Assembly: GCA_013140785.1 (NCBI GenBank)
Contig: JABFRZ010000317.1
Coordinates: 1 to 6,241 of the forward strand
DNA from: Planctomycetota bacterium
GTDB lineage: Bacteria > Planctomycetota > UBA1135 > GCA-002686595
Direction: 5' to 3'
Length of the DNA: 6,241 nucleotides
Positions within the stretch are counted from its first letter, which is position 1. Every line of letters begins with the position of its first letter. Below the pieces are notes generated by a model. The model made no database searches and was not told where the DNA came from. It saw only the letters and a program-made list of their open reading frames with translations. Below are positions 1-5,056 of the stretch, in pieces. The position numbers were made by a program, and so were the translations under genes.

Positions 1-95
1 CGGCCGACATCGCGCACGAGCTGCGCACCCCGATCAGCGAGATCCTGACGGTCTCGGAGGTAGCGCTGCGCAACGGTCACGACCCCGAGGACGGG
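1..95 (+). other. Displaced, inverted histidine-kinase H-box fragment
   Basis: Read on the plus strand from position 3, this stretch encodes ADIAHELRTPISEIL followed by TVSEVALRNG. That is a textbook HisKA dimerisation and phosphoacceptor box, with the phosphorylated histidine at codon 15-17. It belongs directly after the linker of the kinase that lies on the minus strand immediately to the right, and that kinase has no H-box of its own before its frame meets this segment. I infer that this is the continuation of the same kinase gene joined in inverted orientation, with roughly 30 residues lost between the two parts. The exact join is blurred somewhere in 85-105. The plus frame stays open to 842, but that extension is antisense noise and not a protein. 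A second kinase gene entering from the left is possible but less economical. Confidence 0.75.
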
Positions 96-797
96 CGCGA
101 GCTCGGCGGGCAACGGCCCGACGTCCAGGTGCGCGGGCGGGTGCTCGGCCTCCACCGCGTCGAGCTTCGCGGCCAAGCGCCGCGCCGGCTCGAGTCCGCG
201 CTCGACCGCCAGGCGCGCGAAGCCGGCGATCAGCGCGATCAGCGCGAGGAAGGCGGCCGCCGAGATGAGGAGCACCCGGCGCTCTGCCGCCACGAGCTCC
301 TCGGTCCCGCGCGCGACGACGACCTGCACCGTGGCCGCCTGCGGACGATCCGGCCCTTCCTCGGGATAGACGTGGTGGACCTCGATGAGCTGGGCCACGT
401 AGCGCCCCGCGCGTCCGTCCGGCAGCGGCGCCGTCCAGTAGCGCGGGGAGGCGTCGGGCTCGAGCGCGAGAACGAGGTCACCGGCGCCGAGCGAGGGCGA
501 GCACTCGAGCAGCGTGCCCGGGCCATCTCCCGACGATGCGAAGCGCAGCTCGAAGTAGGCCGGACGCTCCTCGTCCGCGTATTCGGGCATGAGCTGCTCG
601 GAGAACTCGAAGTTCACCTCGTCCTCGGTCTGGAACAGGATCGAGGCGAAGCCCAGCACGCGATCGACCAGATTGCGGTCGAACTGGGCCTCGAGCGCGC
701 GCGTGACGGCCACGAACAGCGCGATGCCGGCGAGGGCGAGCGCCAGCGCCGCGCCCGCCACCAGGCGCGTCATGAGATAGCCGCGGATCGACTTCAC
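95..797 (-). CDS. Sensor histidine kinase, N-terminal sensor part (truncated at window edge)
   Basis: This is the membrane sensor of a two-component pair and is expected to autophosphorylate on histidine and pass phosphate to the adjacent regulator. It starts at GTG 797-795, and the overlap GTGA with the regulator's TGA implies translational coupling. A short basic N-terminus is followed by TM1 at about residues 11-31 and an acidic extracytoplasmic domain at about 35-172. TM2 lies at about 174-196, then a HAMP-like linker containing ERGLEPARRLAAKLDAVEAE and ending PLPAELAPV near residue 236. The layout matches QseC/PmrB/TctE-type kinases. Native sequence appears to stop near position 90-100. 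Beyond that the minus frame is the reverse complement of the H-box, so the H-box and ATPase domain are absent in this orientation. The ligand cannot be told, and the sensor domain shows no motif I recognise. Confidence 0.85.
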
Positions 798-1489
798 GGC
801 CGGAGCTCGCTGTCACGCGCGCGCGCGGCCTCCAGTACGTAGCCGCGCCCGCGCAGCGTGCGGATCAGGTCCTTGCCCGTAAGGCCGAGCTTGCCGCGCA
901 ACAGGCAGATTGTGGAATCGACGGCGTTGCTCGCGGGCAGCTTGTGTACGCCATAGACGTGGTCCTCGATCTCCTCGCGCGTCACGATCTGGCCGCGGCG
1001 CAGCAGCAAGTACTCGAGCAGGGCGTACTCGCGCGCGGTGAGATCGAGCGGCTCGCCCTGGTGAACCGCCCGACGCGCGACCATGTCCAGCTCGAGTCCG
1101 CCCGCGGCGATCTGGCGCGTGCGCTCCTCGTAGCGGCGCCGTACGAGCGCGTGGATGCGCGCCAGGAGCTCGTCGAAGGCGAATGGCTTCACGAGGTAGT
1201 CGTCAGCGCCCTCGTTCAGGCCGAGCACCCGATCCTCGACGCGGTCGCGAGCGGTGAGGATCAGCACGTGCGGCCGGTCCGCCTTCGTGCGCAGCCCTGC
1301 CAAGACGCCCATCCCGTCCAGCTTCGGCAGCAGGAGGTCGAGCACCAGCACGTCGTAGGGGTTGTTGCGCGCGTAGTCGAGGCCGGTCAGGCCGTCGGCC
1401 GCGGCGTCCACCGCGAAGCCCTCGCGCGCGAGCCCGAGCTTCAGGGACTCGCGCAGGGGCTCGGAGTCCTCGACGATCAGGACGCGCAT
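794..1489 (-). CDS. OmpR-family two-component response regulator (QseB/PmrA-like)
   Basis: This DNA-binding response regulator has 231 residues, the normal length for the OmpR/PhoB class. The receiver domain spans about residues 1-118 and has the acidic pair E7/D8, phosphoacceptor D51 (VLDLLLPKLDG), T79 (LILTARD) and K101 (LVKPFAF). The C-terminal winged helix spans about 127-223, with LTAREYALLEYLL, the recognition-helix region NAVDSTICLLRGKLG and the closing wing RTLRGRGYVLE. The start is ATG 1489, and I see no strong Shine-Dalgarno before it. The stop TGA overlaps the kinase GTG start by four bases, so the pair is cotranscribed. A direct repeat lies 38-56 bp upstream and could be its own operator. 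Family assignment is secure. The specific regulon is unknown, although the flanking exported-protein genes are natural candidates. Confidence 0.95.
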   Translation of the reverse strand: MRVLIVEDSEPLRESLKLGLAREGFAVDAAADGLTGLDYARNNPYDVLVLDLLLPKLDGMGVLAGLRTKADRPHVLILTARDRVEDRVLGLNEGADDYLVKPFAFDELLARIHALVRRRYEERTRQIAAGGLELDMVARRAVHQGEPLDLTAREYALLEYLLLRRGQIVTREEIEDHVYGVHKLPASNAVDSTICLLRGKLGLTGKDLIRTLRGRGYVLEAARARDSELRP

Positions 1490-1526
1490 GGTGGTGGCAG
1501 GCGAGCACGCGCCGAAGGGCGCGCTG

Positions 1527-1545
1527 TCTACCTGCTATCTACCTG
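1527..1545 (-). promoter_or_regulatory. Candidate response-regulator operator: 8-bp direct repeat, 11-bp period
   Basis: On the minus strand the sequence CAGGTAGATAGCAGGTAGA contains two exact copies of CAGGTAGA whose starts are 11 bp apart, placing them on the same DNA face. The element sits 38 bp upstream of the regulator ATG, and its first copy covers the TAG stop of the upstream FN3 gene. OmpR/PhoB-family regulators commonly bind tandem direct repeats with 10-11 bp spacing, so autoregulation is a reasonable inference. No clear -10/-35 pair is visible next to it, and an 8-bp repeat could arise by chance. Confidence 0.4.
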
Positions 1546-2207
1546 GTGGTGAAACGCACCTCGACGACGGTGCGGTTGCCGTTGGGCCCGATGGCCGCGA
1601 TCTCGAGCTGGGTCTCGGTATCCGGCGCCAGGAAGCCGTCGGGGATCTGGAGGGAACTCCTGCCCGCGGGGAGCTGGATGACCAGGCCGTCGTTCTCGCC
1701 CTGCTCCATCTGGATCCGGTAGCCGGTGACCCAGCGCTCGGGGCGCCAGTACACGATCAGCCTCGAGGTCGAGACGGCCTCGGCTCCTTCGTACGGGTAG
1801 ATCAGTCGCGGAGCCGGAGGAAGATCCAAGGACAGGACAGCACGTCCTAGAGCCGTCCTGCCGCTCGCGGCCCTGGCGCGGATGTCGTAGGCGCCCTCCG
1901 AGTAGGTCGAGAGGATGGACTCCAGGCTGCCTTCCTGCAGCTCGATCTTGAAGCCCGAGAGACCGCGCGTGGCGTTCGGAGCCTCGAGCGCGAACAGGCG
2001 CTCGCCGTTCGGCCTGTTGACCTGGACGCGACCCAGATCCTCTTCGCTCTCCGCTTCGAAGCGCACGACGGCCTCCCCCAGAGTCACATTGTGCTCGAGG
2101 ATCATCCGCTCTTCCTTGAGCAGGATGGAGACGGGGCGAGGGTTCTGCGACTGCCAGCCGACGGCAGTCAGCGCGAGCAATGAGATCGAGAAGGTAGTCT
2201 TGAACAT
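1539..2207 (-). CDS. Exported FN3-like domain protein of unknown function
   Basis: This 222-residue protein begins with a short basic N-terminus and a hydrophobic stretch (about residues 5-17, FSISLLALTAVGW), consistent with Sec export. The signal cleavage site is not clear-cut. Residues about 33-128 form a first beta-rich region with the phrases EDLGRVQVNRPNGERLFAL and EGAYDIRARAASG. Residues about 132-222 look like a fibronectin type III fold: PPAPRLIYPYEGA opening, YWRPERWVTGYRIQ, and closing strands around LEIAAIGPNGNRTVVEVRF. I recall similar two-part exported proteins annotated as hypothetical or FN3-containing in environmental bacteria, but I cannot name a family. The start ATG 2207 is supported by an AGGGAG Shine-Dalgarno (2219-2214) six bases upstream. 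It lies 49 bp before the response regulator on the same strand and may share its transcript. A binding or structural role outside the cytoplasm is inference. Confidence 0.85.
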   Translation of the reverse strand: MFKTTFSISLLALTAVGWQSQNPRPVSILLKEERMILEHNVTLGEAVVRFEAESEEDLGRVQVNRPNGERLFALEAPNATRGLSGFKIELQEGSLESILSTYSEGAYDIRARAASGRTALGRAVLSLDLPPAPRLIYPYEGAEAVSTSRLIVYWRPERWVTGYRIQMEQGENDGLVIQLPAGRSSLQIPDGFLAPDTETQLEIAAIGPNGNRTVVEVRFTTR

Positions 2208-2224
2208 GGGTGACTCCCTGGATG

Positions 2225-2250
2225 GGGAAGAGCCTGGATTGGGAAGAGCC
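2225..2250. repeat. 10-bp direct repeat, 16-bp period, in FN3 gene leader
   Basis: The plus-strand decamer GGGAAGAGCC occurs at 2225-2234 and again at 2241-2250, with six bases between the copies. It lies 18-43 bp upstream of the FN3 gene ATG, just beyond the Shine-Dalgarno. It could be a small duplication or a regulator site. The 174-bp gap it sits in (2208-2381) otherwise holds only the terminator-like hairpins described separately, and I find no convincing sigma-70 promoter there. Confidence 0.5.
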
Positions 2251-2327
2251 GGTCAGGATCCGGGCCTAATCCTATCTCCAGGGCGACGCCCATGATTACG
2301 GCCCGATTATCCCCGGAAAGAAGTGAG

Positions 2328-2393
2328 CGGCCGGCCCCGCGGGCGGGCCGGCCGGGACCGGGTAGGTCCGCGCGGCCGGGATCAGAAGATCCC
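2328..2393 (-). terminator. Clustered GC hairpins after the poly-Asp protein gene
   Basis: Three inverted repeats follow one another at the 3' end of the poly-Asp gene. The stop codon lies within the first, GGGATC/GATCCC (2378-2383 with 2388-2393, four-base loop). The second is GGACC/GGTCC (2355-2359 with 2365-2369). The third is a strong 10-bp stem, CGGCCGGCCC with GGGCCGGCCG (2328-2337 with 2345-2354, seven-base loop). On the minus strand the last stem is followed by the pyrimidine-rich CTCACTTCTTTCC and not by a true U-run, so this is a probable, non-canonical terminator. It would separate this gene from the FN3/regulator/kinase genes. Confidence 0.55.
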
Positions 2394-3347
2394 GACCAGC
2401 TCGACGCGCTCGCCGCTCTCGGTGTTCACCTCGAGGGCGAGCCCGATGCCCGGCGCGTAGAACTTGGCCTCGAAGTGGTCCGGCTCGAGCGGCGTGAAGT
2501 CGAGCGTCTCGAGGCAGCCGTTCAGGACTCCGAAGGGCACCCTGACCGTGCGCCCGAGACCCGTCACGCTGGCGGCGTCCTCGGCCTCGTTCGCCAGGAA
2601 CTCCTGCCGATAGACGTTTCTGGCCGCCGGCCTGGCCTTCATGACGATCCCCGGCTTGGCGCCGTCCTCTCCGGCACGCCACGAGCCGCCGAGGTCGCGC
2701 AGCTCGCCGTCCTCGAAGTTCATGACCAGCTCGCCGAAGTACCAGACGTTGCCGGAGCGGTCCTGGGCGAAGTAGTCCTCTGTGTCCTCGATCAGCTCGT
2801 TCCCGATGGACACGACGTCGCGCACGACCATGCACTCGACGCCCAGGAGCGTCTTGGTGTCGGACGTCACCGTGACCTCGACTCGCTCCGTGCCTTCGTC
2901 GGTCGTCTTCTCGAACACCTTGGTGGTCCCGGGCACGAGCGGGAAGAACGGATTCGTCACGCCCTTCACGAAGTCGCGCGGATCGATCCTGGGATCGTAG
3001 CGGCCACCCCCGAGGTCCTCGCACAGCTCCAGGCGCGCGTCGAACTGATCGGCCAGGAGCTGCAGGGCCTCGGCCAGGGCGCGCGCGTTCTCGCGCAGGC
3101 ACGCGACCGCGTCCGAGCGGCGCGTGAAGTTGAGGCAGTTCGCGAAGCCGATCCAGGAGTCGTCGCGCGCCTCGTGCTGAGCGGCCTTGCGGAGCACGCT
3201 CGCGGTCTGCTCGCAGATGTCGAGCTCGTCGTCGTCGTCGTCATCATCGTCGTCGTCGCCGCCCCGCAGCGCGAGCGCGGAGGGCACGAGCAGGGTCGCT
3301 CCCGCGAGCAGCGTGAGCAGCCAGTGGAACGGTTTGTTGGTTCGCAT
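2382..3347 (-). CDS. Secreted protein with Asp10 tract, unknown function
   Basis: This 321-residue protein has a clear Sec signal peptide (basic MRTNK, hydrophobic 9-23, AXA-type site SALA ending at residue 26). Immediately after cleavage come RGG and ten consecutive aspartates (31-40). Residues about 41-112 look helical and carry cysteines 45, 71, 83 and 109, so two disulfides are possible. From about 125 the beta-rich body has motifs NPFFPLVPGT, LLGVECMVVRDVV, DYFAQDRSGNVWYFGE, GSWRAGEDGAKPGI and TPLEPDHFEAKFYAPGIG. I recognise this body as a widespread uncharacterised exported family but know no assigned function. ATG 3347 is preceded by GGAGA (3361-3357) nine bases upstream. The gene is divergent from the acidic PepSY-like gene, and a hairpin cluster follows it. 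Binding of divalent cations by the aspartate tract is an inference from composition only. Confidence 0.9.
   Translation of the reverse strand: MRTNKPFHWLLTLLAGATLLVPSALALRGGDDDDDDDDDDELDICEQTASVLRKAAQHEARDDSWIGFANCLNFTRRSDAVACLRENARALAEALQLLADQFDARLELCEDLGGGRYDPRIDPRDFVKGVTNPFFPLVPGTTKVFEKTTDEGTERVEVTVTSDTKTLLGVECMVVRDVVSIGNELIEDTEDYFAQDRSGNVWYFGELVMNFEDGELRDLGGSWRAGEDGAKPGIVMKARPAARNVYRQEFLANEAEDAASVTGLGRTVRVPFGVLNGCLETLDFTPLEPDHFEAKFYAPGIGLALEVNTESGERVELVGIF
3228..3257 (-). repeat. Trinucleotide (GAC/GAT)10 microsatellite encoding Asp10
   Basis: Ten consecutive aspartate codons, eight GAC and two GAT read on the minus strand, encode residues 31-40 of the secreted protein. Being a triplet repeat, slippage would change tract length without shifting the frame, so length variation between strains is plausible. 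The two adjacent GAT codons interrupt the pure GAC array and should damp slippage. Confidence 0.9.
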
Positions 3348-3585
3348 CGGTTCAGTTCTCCAAGTTCGTGTGAGAGAAGGAAATCCGGGTGACGTCCGAA
3401 CCTAGCCCGCCCGTCGCGCCGCGCCCTTATTGCTGGATTACCGGCCCGTTCGCATCATCTGCGCGTCATCGCCGCTCCTCGAACTAGGCGTAATCTCTCG
3501 ATAATGTCGGCGCCTTGCGCGATCCGTTGCCGAGCGACGATACTGTGCTCTCGGACCTGGTCCCAAACGAACGAAGGAGCTACCC
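3348..3585. promoter_or_regulatory. Divergent intergenic promoter region
   Basis: This 238-bp gap separates the start codons of the secreted Asp10 protein (minus) and the PepSY-like protein (plus), so it must carry promoters for both. For the plus gene, GATAAT at 3500-3505 is a fair -10 element, but no good -35 is found 16-18 bp upstream. For the minus gene I find only weak AT-rich candidates around 3426-3441. The gap is noticeably richer in A/T than the flanking genes. I found no strong inverted repeat and no clear copy of the CAGGTAGA repeat. Confidence 0.45.
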
Positions 3586-3978
3586 ATGAGCAAGAGCTGG
3601 ATGAGCGGCGTGTGCCTGACTTGGCTGGCGGCGAGCTGCGGCGCGGTGAAAGATGTCCAAGGGAGCTCCACGCAACTCGGCGGGCAGCACCCCGCGCCCG
3701 CGACGGCCGACGATGACAGCGACGACGACAGCGACGACGACGAGCAGGACGAGAACGACCAGGAGCTCGCGCTCGATCAAGTCCCCGCCGCGATCAAGCA
3801 GGCCGCCGAGGCGGCCGTCCCCGGCTTCGTGCTGGTGAGCGCCGAGACGGAGACCGAGAAGGGCGCCCGGCATTACTGCCTCGTGGGCACGGCCGGCGGA
3901 GAGTCGGTCGAGATCGAGCTCGGCACCGACGGCAAGGTGCTCGAGATCGAGCGCGGCGAGGCCGACGAGGACGACTGA
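3586..3978 (+). CDS. Small acidic PepSY-like exported protein, probable lipoprotein
   Basis: This 130-residue protein starts at ATG 3586 with a strong AAGGAG Shine-Dalgarno (3574-3579) six bases upstream. The N-terminus has a basic start, a short hydrophobic stretch and LAASC-G with Cys18, a permissive lipobox, so a lipid-anchored envelope location is likely but not certain. After a disordered linker comes the acidic block DDDSDDDSDDDE (42-53), continuing acidic to about 60. Residues 61-124 fit one PepSY-type unit: helix LDQVPAAIKQAAEAAVPG, then strands FVLVSAETETEKGARHYCLV, ESVEIELGTDGKVLEIE. The tail EADEDD is again acidic. PepSY-like proteins are known for envelope inhibitory or binding roles and are often found beside OmpR-type two-component systems, as here. 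It is divergent from the Asp10 protein and convergent with the redox block. The exact function is unknown. Confidence 0.88.
   Translation: MSKSWMSGVCLTWLAASCGAVKDVQGSSTQLGGQHPAPATADDDSDDDSDDDEQDENDQELALDQVPAAIKQAAEAAVPGFVLVSAETETEKGARHYCLVGTAGGESVEIELGTDGKVLEIERGEADEDD
3709..3744 (+). repeat. Three-unit 12-bp repeat encoding DDDSDDDSDDDE
   Basis: Three tandem 12-bp units, essentially GACGACGACAGC with small changes in the first and last unit, encode the Asp/Ser acidic linker of the PepSY-like protein. The unit preserves frame, so unit gain or loss would only change linker length. Serines spaced every four residues among aspartates differ from the uninterrupted Asp run of the divergent gene. 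Confidence 0.8.
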
Positions 3979-3988
3979 GGACGACTGA
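3969..3988. repeat. Perfect 10-bp tandem duplication across the PepSY gene stop codon
   Basis: GGACGACTGA is repeated exactly, head to tail, at 3969-3978 and 3979-3988. The first copy contains the last two Asp codons and the TGA stop, and the second is untranslated. It looks like a recent slippage event with no effect on the protein. Confidence 0.85.
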
Positions 3989-4034
3989 ATAGCGCGACGC
4001 CGCAGCGCGCGCGCCCACGAACGGAAGTGAGAGC

Positions 4035-4075
4035 GAAGCGAAGGAGCCGGAGGGTGGCCTCTACTCCTTCGCTTC
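4035..4075. terminator. Hairpin between convergent genes (12-bp stem)
   Basis: GAAGCGAAGGAG at 4035-4046 pairs perfectly with CTCCTTCGCTTC at 4064-4075. The 17-base loop can itself form a 4-bp stem (GAGG 4050-4053 with CCTC 4058-4061). It lies between the PepSY-like gene and the redox operon and could terminate both transcripts, but neither side has a good U-run. The right arm is inside the last codons of the minus-strand gene, so the hairpin may instead be the end of the repeat-like element there. Confidence 0.55.
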
Positions 4076-4621
4076 CTTCTTTCCGCGCCTCTTCCCCTTC
4101 TTCCCTCCGCGCTCCTCCGCGCCCTCCGTGTCTCCGCGCTGCGCCTTCTCCGCCTTCTCCCCGCTCCCCGCACCCGCGTACTGCCACCCGAAGCGCCCCT
4201 TGATGCACAGGTGGCCCTCGGTGACGCTCGAGTCGAGCGGCGAGGTGACCTTGACGATGCGCTCGTCCTGCACGTGCAGCGTGAGCGCGCAGCCGACGCC
4301 GCAGTAGGGGCAGATGGTCGTGGTCTCGCGCTGGCGACTCTCGTCCCACTGGCCCGCGCGGCGCAAGTCGAACTCGCTCTTGAAAACCAGCGCGCCGGTC
4401 GGGCACACGCCGATGCAGTTGCCGCAGAAAACGCAGGCCGAATCGGTCAGCGGCACGTCGAGCTCGGTCGAGATGCGCGCCTCGAAGCCGCGCCCGGCCA
4501 CCGCGATCGCGAAGGTGTTCTGCGCGTCGGTGCCGCAGGCCTCAACGCACTTGTAGCACAGCACGCATTTGGCGTAGTCGCGCGCGAAGAGCTCGTTGTC
4601 CACCTTGGGCGGCTGCGCCAC
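4061..4621 (-). CDS. FdhA-type 4Fe-4S electron-transfer fragment, catalytic domain missing
   Basis: The frame encodes the middle of a NAD-linked formate dehydrogenase alpha subunit. Two ferredoxin-type clusters are ligated by C19/C22/C25/C29 (CVLCYKCVEAC) and C63/C66/C69/C73 (CVFCGNCIGVC). The Mo-proximal 4Fe-4S motif follows, with C104/C107/C111 (CPYCGVGC) and C139 in HLCIKGRFGWQY. In the family a large molybdopterin domain of several hundred residues comes next. Here it is replaced after about residue 148 by a charged tail ending KKGKRRGKKEAKE and a TAG stop. The GTG start has no Shine-Dalgarno, and the same frame continues upstream to a TAG at 4682 and then into the [2Fe-2S] domain, so this is probably the rest of one broken alpha gene. 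A genuinely split electron-transfer subunit that docks to a separate catalytic protein is the alternative. Confidence 0.8.
   Translation of the reverse strand: MAQPPKVDNELFARDYAKCVLCYKCVEACGTDAQNTFAIAVAGRGFEARISTELDVPLTDSACVFCGNCIGVCPTGALVFKSEFDLRRAGQWDESRQRETTTICPYCGVGCALTLHVQDERIVKVTSPLDSSVTEGHLCIKGRFGWQYAGAGSGEKAEKAQRGDTEGAEERGGKKGKRRGKKEAKE
4064..4160 (-). repeat. Purine-rich repeat-like tract at the 3' end of the truncated FdhA-like gene
   Basis: On the minus strand this tract is almost entirely purine modules such as GGAGAAGGC (twice in tandem, 4143-4151 and 4152-4160), then CGCGGAGACACGGAGG, GCGCGGAGGAGCGCGGAGG and GGAAGAAGG. Modules of the type CACGGAGACACGGAGG are familiar to me as short dispersed intergenic repeats in several environmental bacterial groups. 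That is recollection, not a search. The tract begins just after the protein leaves recognisable family sequence and ends in the 12-bp hairpin, which suggests that an intergenic repeat now supplies the gene's tail. Confidence 0.5.
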
Positions 4622-4681
4622 GGTCGCGGCGGCGGCGCCATCGGGCGTCGTGTGCTGGCCGGGGTGAGCGTGGCGCGCGCG

Positions 4682-4684
4682 CTA
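4682..4684 (-). other. Single in-frame TAG splitting the FdhA-like frame
   Basis: Counting from the GTG at 5056, codon 125 is TAG. The downstream [4Fe-4S] GTG at 4621 is codon 146 of the same frame, with no other stop in between. The stop falls in a linker (SLDP, stop, then RARHAHPGQH) between two domains that are normally fused. One base change from TAC, CAG or a similar codon would explain it. No selenocysteine or pyrrolysine context is implied. Confidence 0.85.
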
Positions 4685-5056
4685 CGGGTCGAGGCTCGGC
4701 GTGGTCGAGAGGTCCACCGACGAAGCCAGGAGCTCGAGCACGAGCTTGCGCGAGAGGCGCACGCGCTCGCTGTCGGTCTTGACGACCGCGCCTGGCTCGC
4801 ACTTGCGCGAGCAGGCCGGCACCAGCGTGCGCGCGCCCTCCAGCTCGACCACGCACACGCGGCAGGCGTTGACGGGCGTGAGATTGTCGGCGTAGCACAG
4901 GGTCGGCGTGTCGATCGCAAGCGCACGGCAGGCGTCGAGGATCGTCTGGCCCTCGGGCACCGCGACCTTCCGGCCGTCGATCGTGAGCTCGACCTTGCGC
5001 TCGGTGGCGGGCGCCACGCGCTCGCGGAACGCGGGCTGGATCGGCTGCGAAGTCAC
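4682..5056 (-). CDS. [2Fe-2S] ferredoxin-like N-terminal domain of an FdhA-type subunit
   Basis: This 124-residue plant-type ferredoxin domain is the entry module of formate dehydrogenase alpha and NuoG-like proteins. It accepts electrons between the flavoprotein and downstream 4Fe-4S clusters. The core starts at VELTIDGRKVAVPEGQTILDA (22-42). Cluster ligands are C54 (PTLCYA), C65 and C68 (NACRVCVVE) and C82 (LVPACS), and a fifth cysteine, C86, is nearby. It ends VLELLASSVDLSTTPSLDP before a TAG. The start is GTG 5056, chosen because an AGGAGG Shine-Dalgarno sits seven bases upstream and the GTGA overlap couples it to the flavoprotein stop. Longer upstream readings in this frame are antisense-like sequence inside the flavoprotein gene. 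The His-Cys3 region typical of NuoG and HoxU is absent, which favours FdhA. Confidence 0.85.
   Translation of the reverse strand: MTSQPIQPAFRERVAPATERKVELTIDGRKVAVPEGQTILDACRALAIDTPTLCYADNLTPVNACRVCVVELEGARTLVPACSRKCEPGAVVKTDSERVRLSRKLVLELLASSVDLSTTPSLDP

Noticed and set aside
129..842. Long plus-strand open frame antisense to the kinase and regulator
   Set aside because: It is Arg/Glu/Ala-rich with no domain and mirrors the codons of two clear minus-strand genes. Its only real motif is the displaced H-box further upstream.
944..1552. Plus-strand open frame opposite the response regulator
   Set aside because: It is fully antisense to an unambiguous OmpR-family gene, and its composition is typical of a GC-rich shadow frame.
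3228..3257. CRISPR-like or microRNA-like repeat signal
   Set aside because: It is a trinucleotide array inside a coding frame, with no spacers.
2292..3392. 366-codon plus-strand open frame opposite the Asp10 protein
   Set aside because: The minus-strand gene has a signal peptide, a Shine-Dalgarno and patterned sequence. The plus frame has low-complexity Arg/Gly/Glu/Val composition and no ribosome-binding site.
4682..4684. Recoded stop (selenocysteine or pyrrolysine)
   Set aside because: Selenocysteine uses TGA and in formate dehydrogenases lies in the catalytic domain, whereas this TAG is in a linker. Nothing nearby suggests pyrrolysine machinery.
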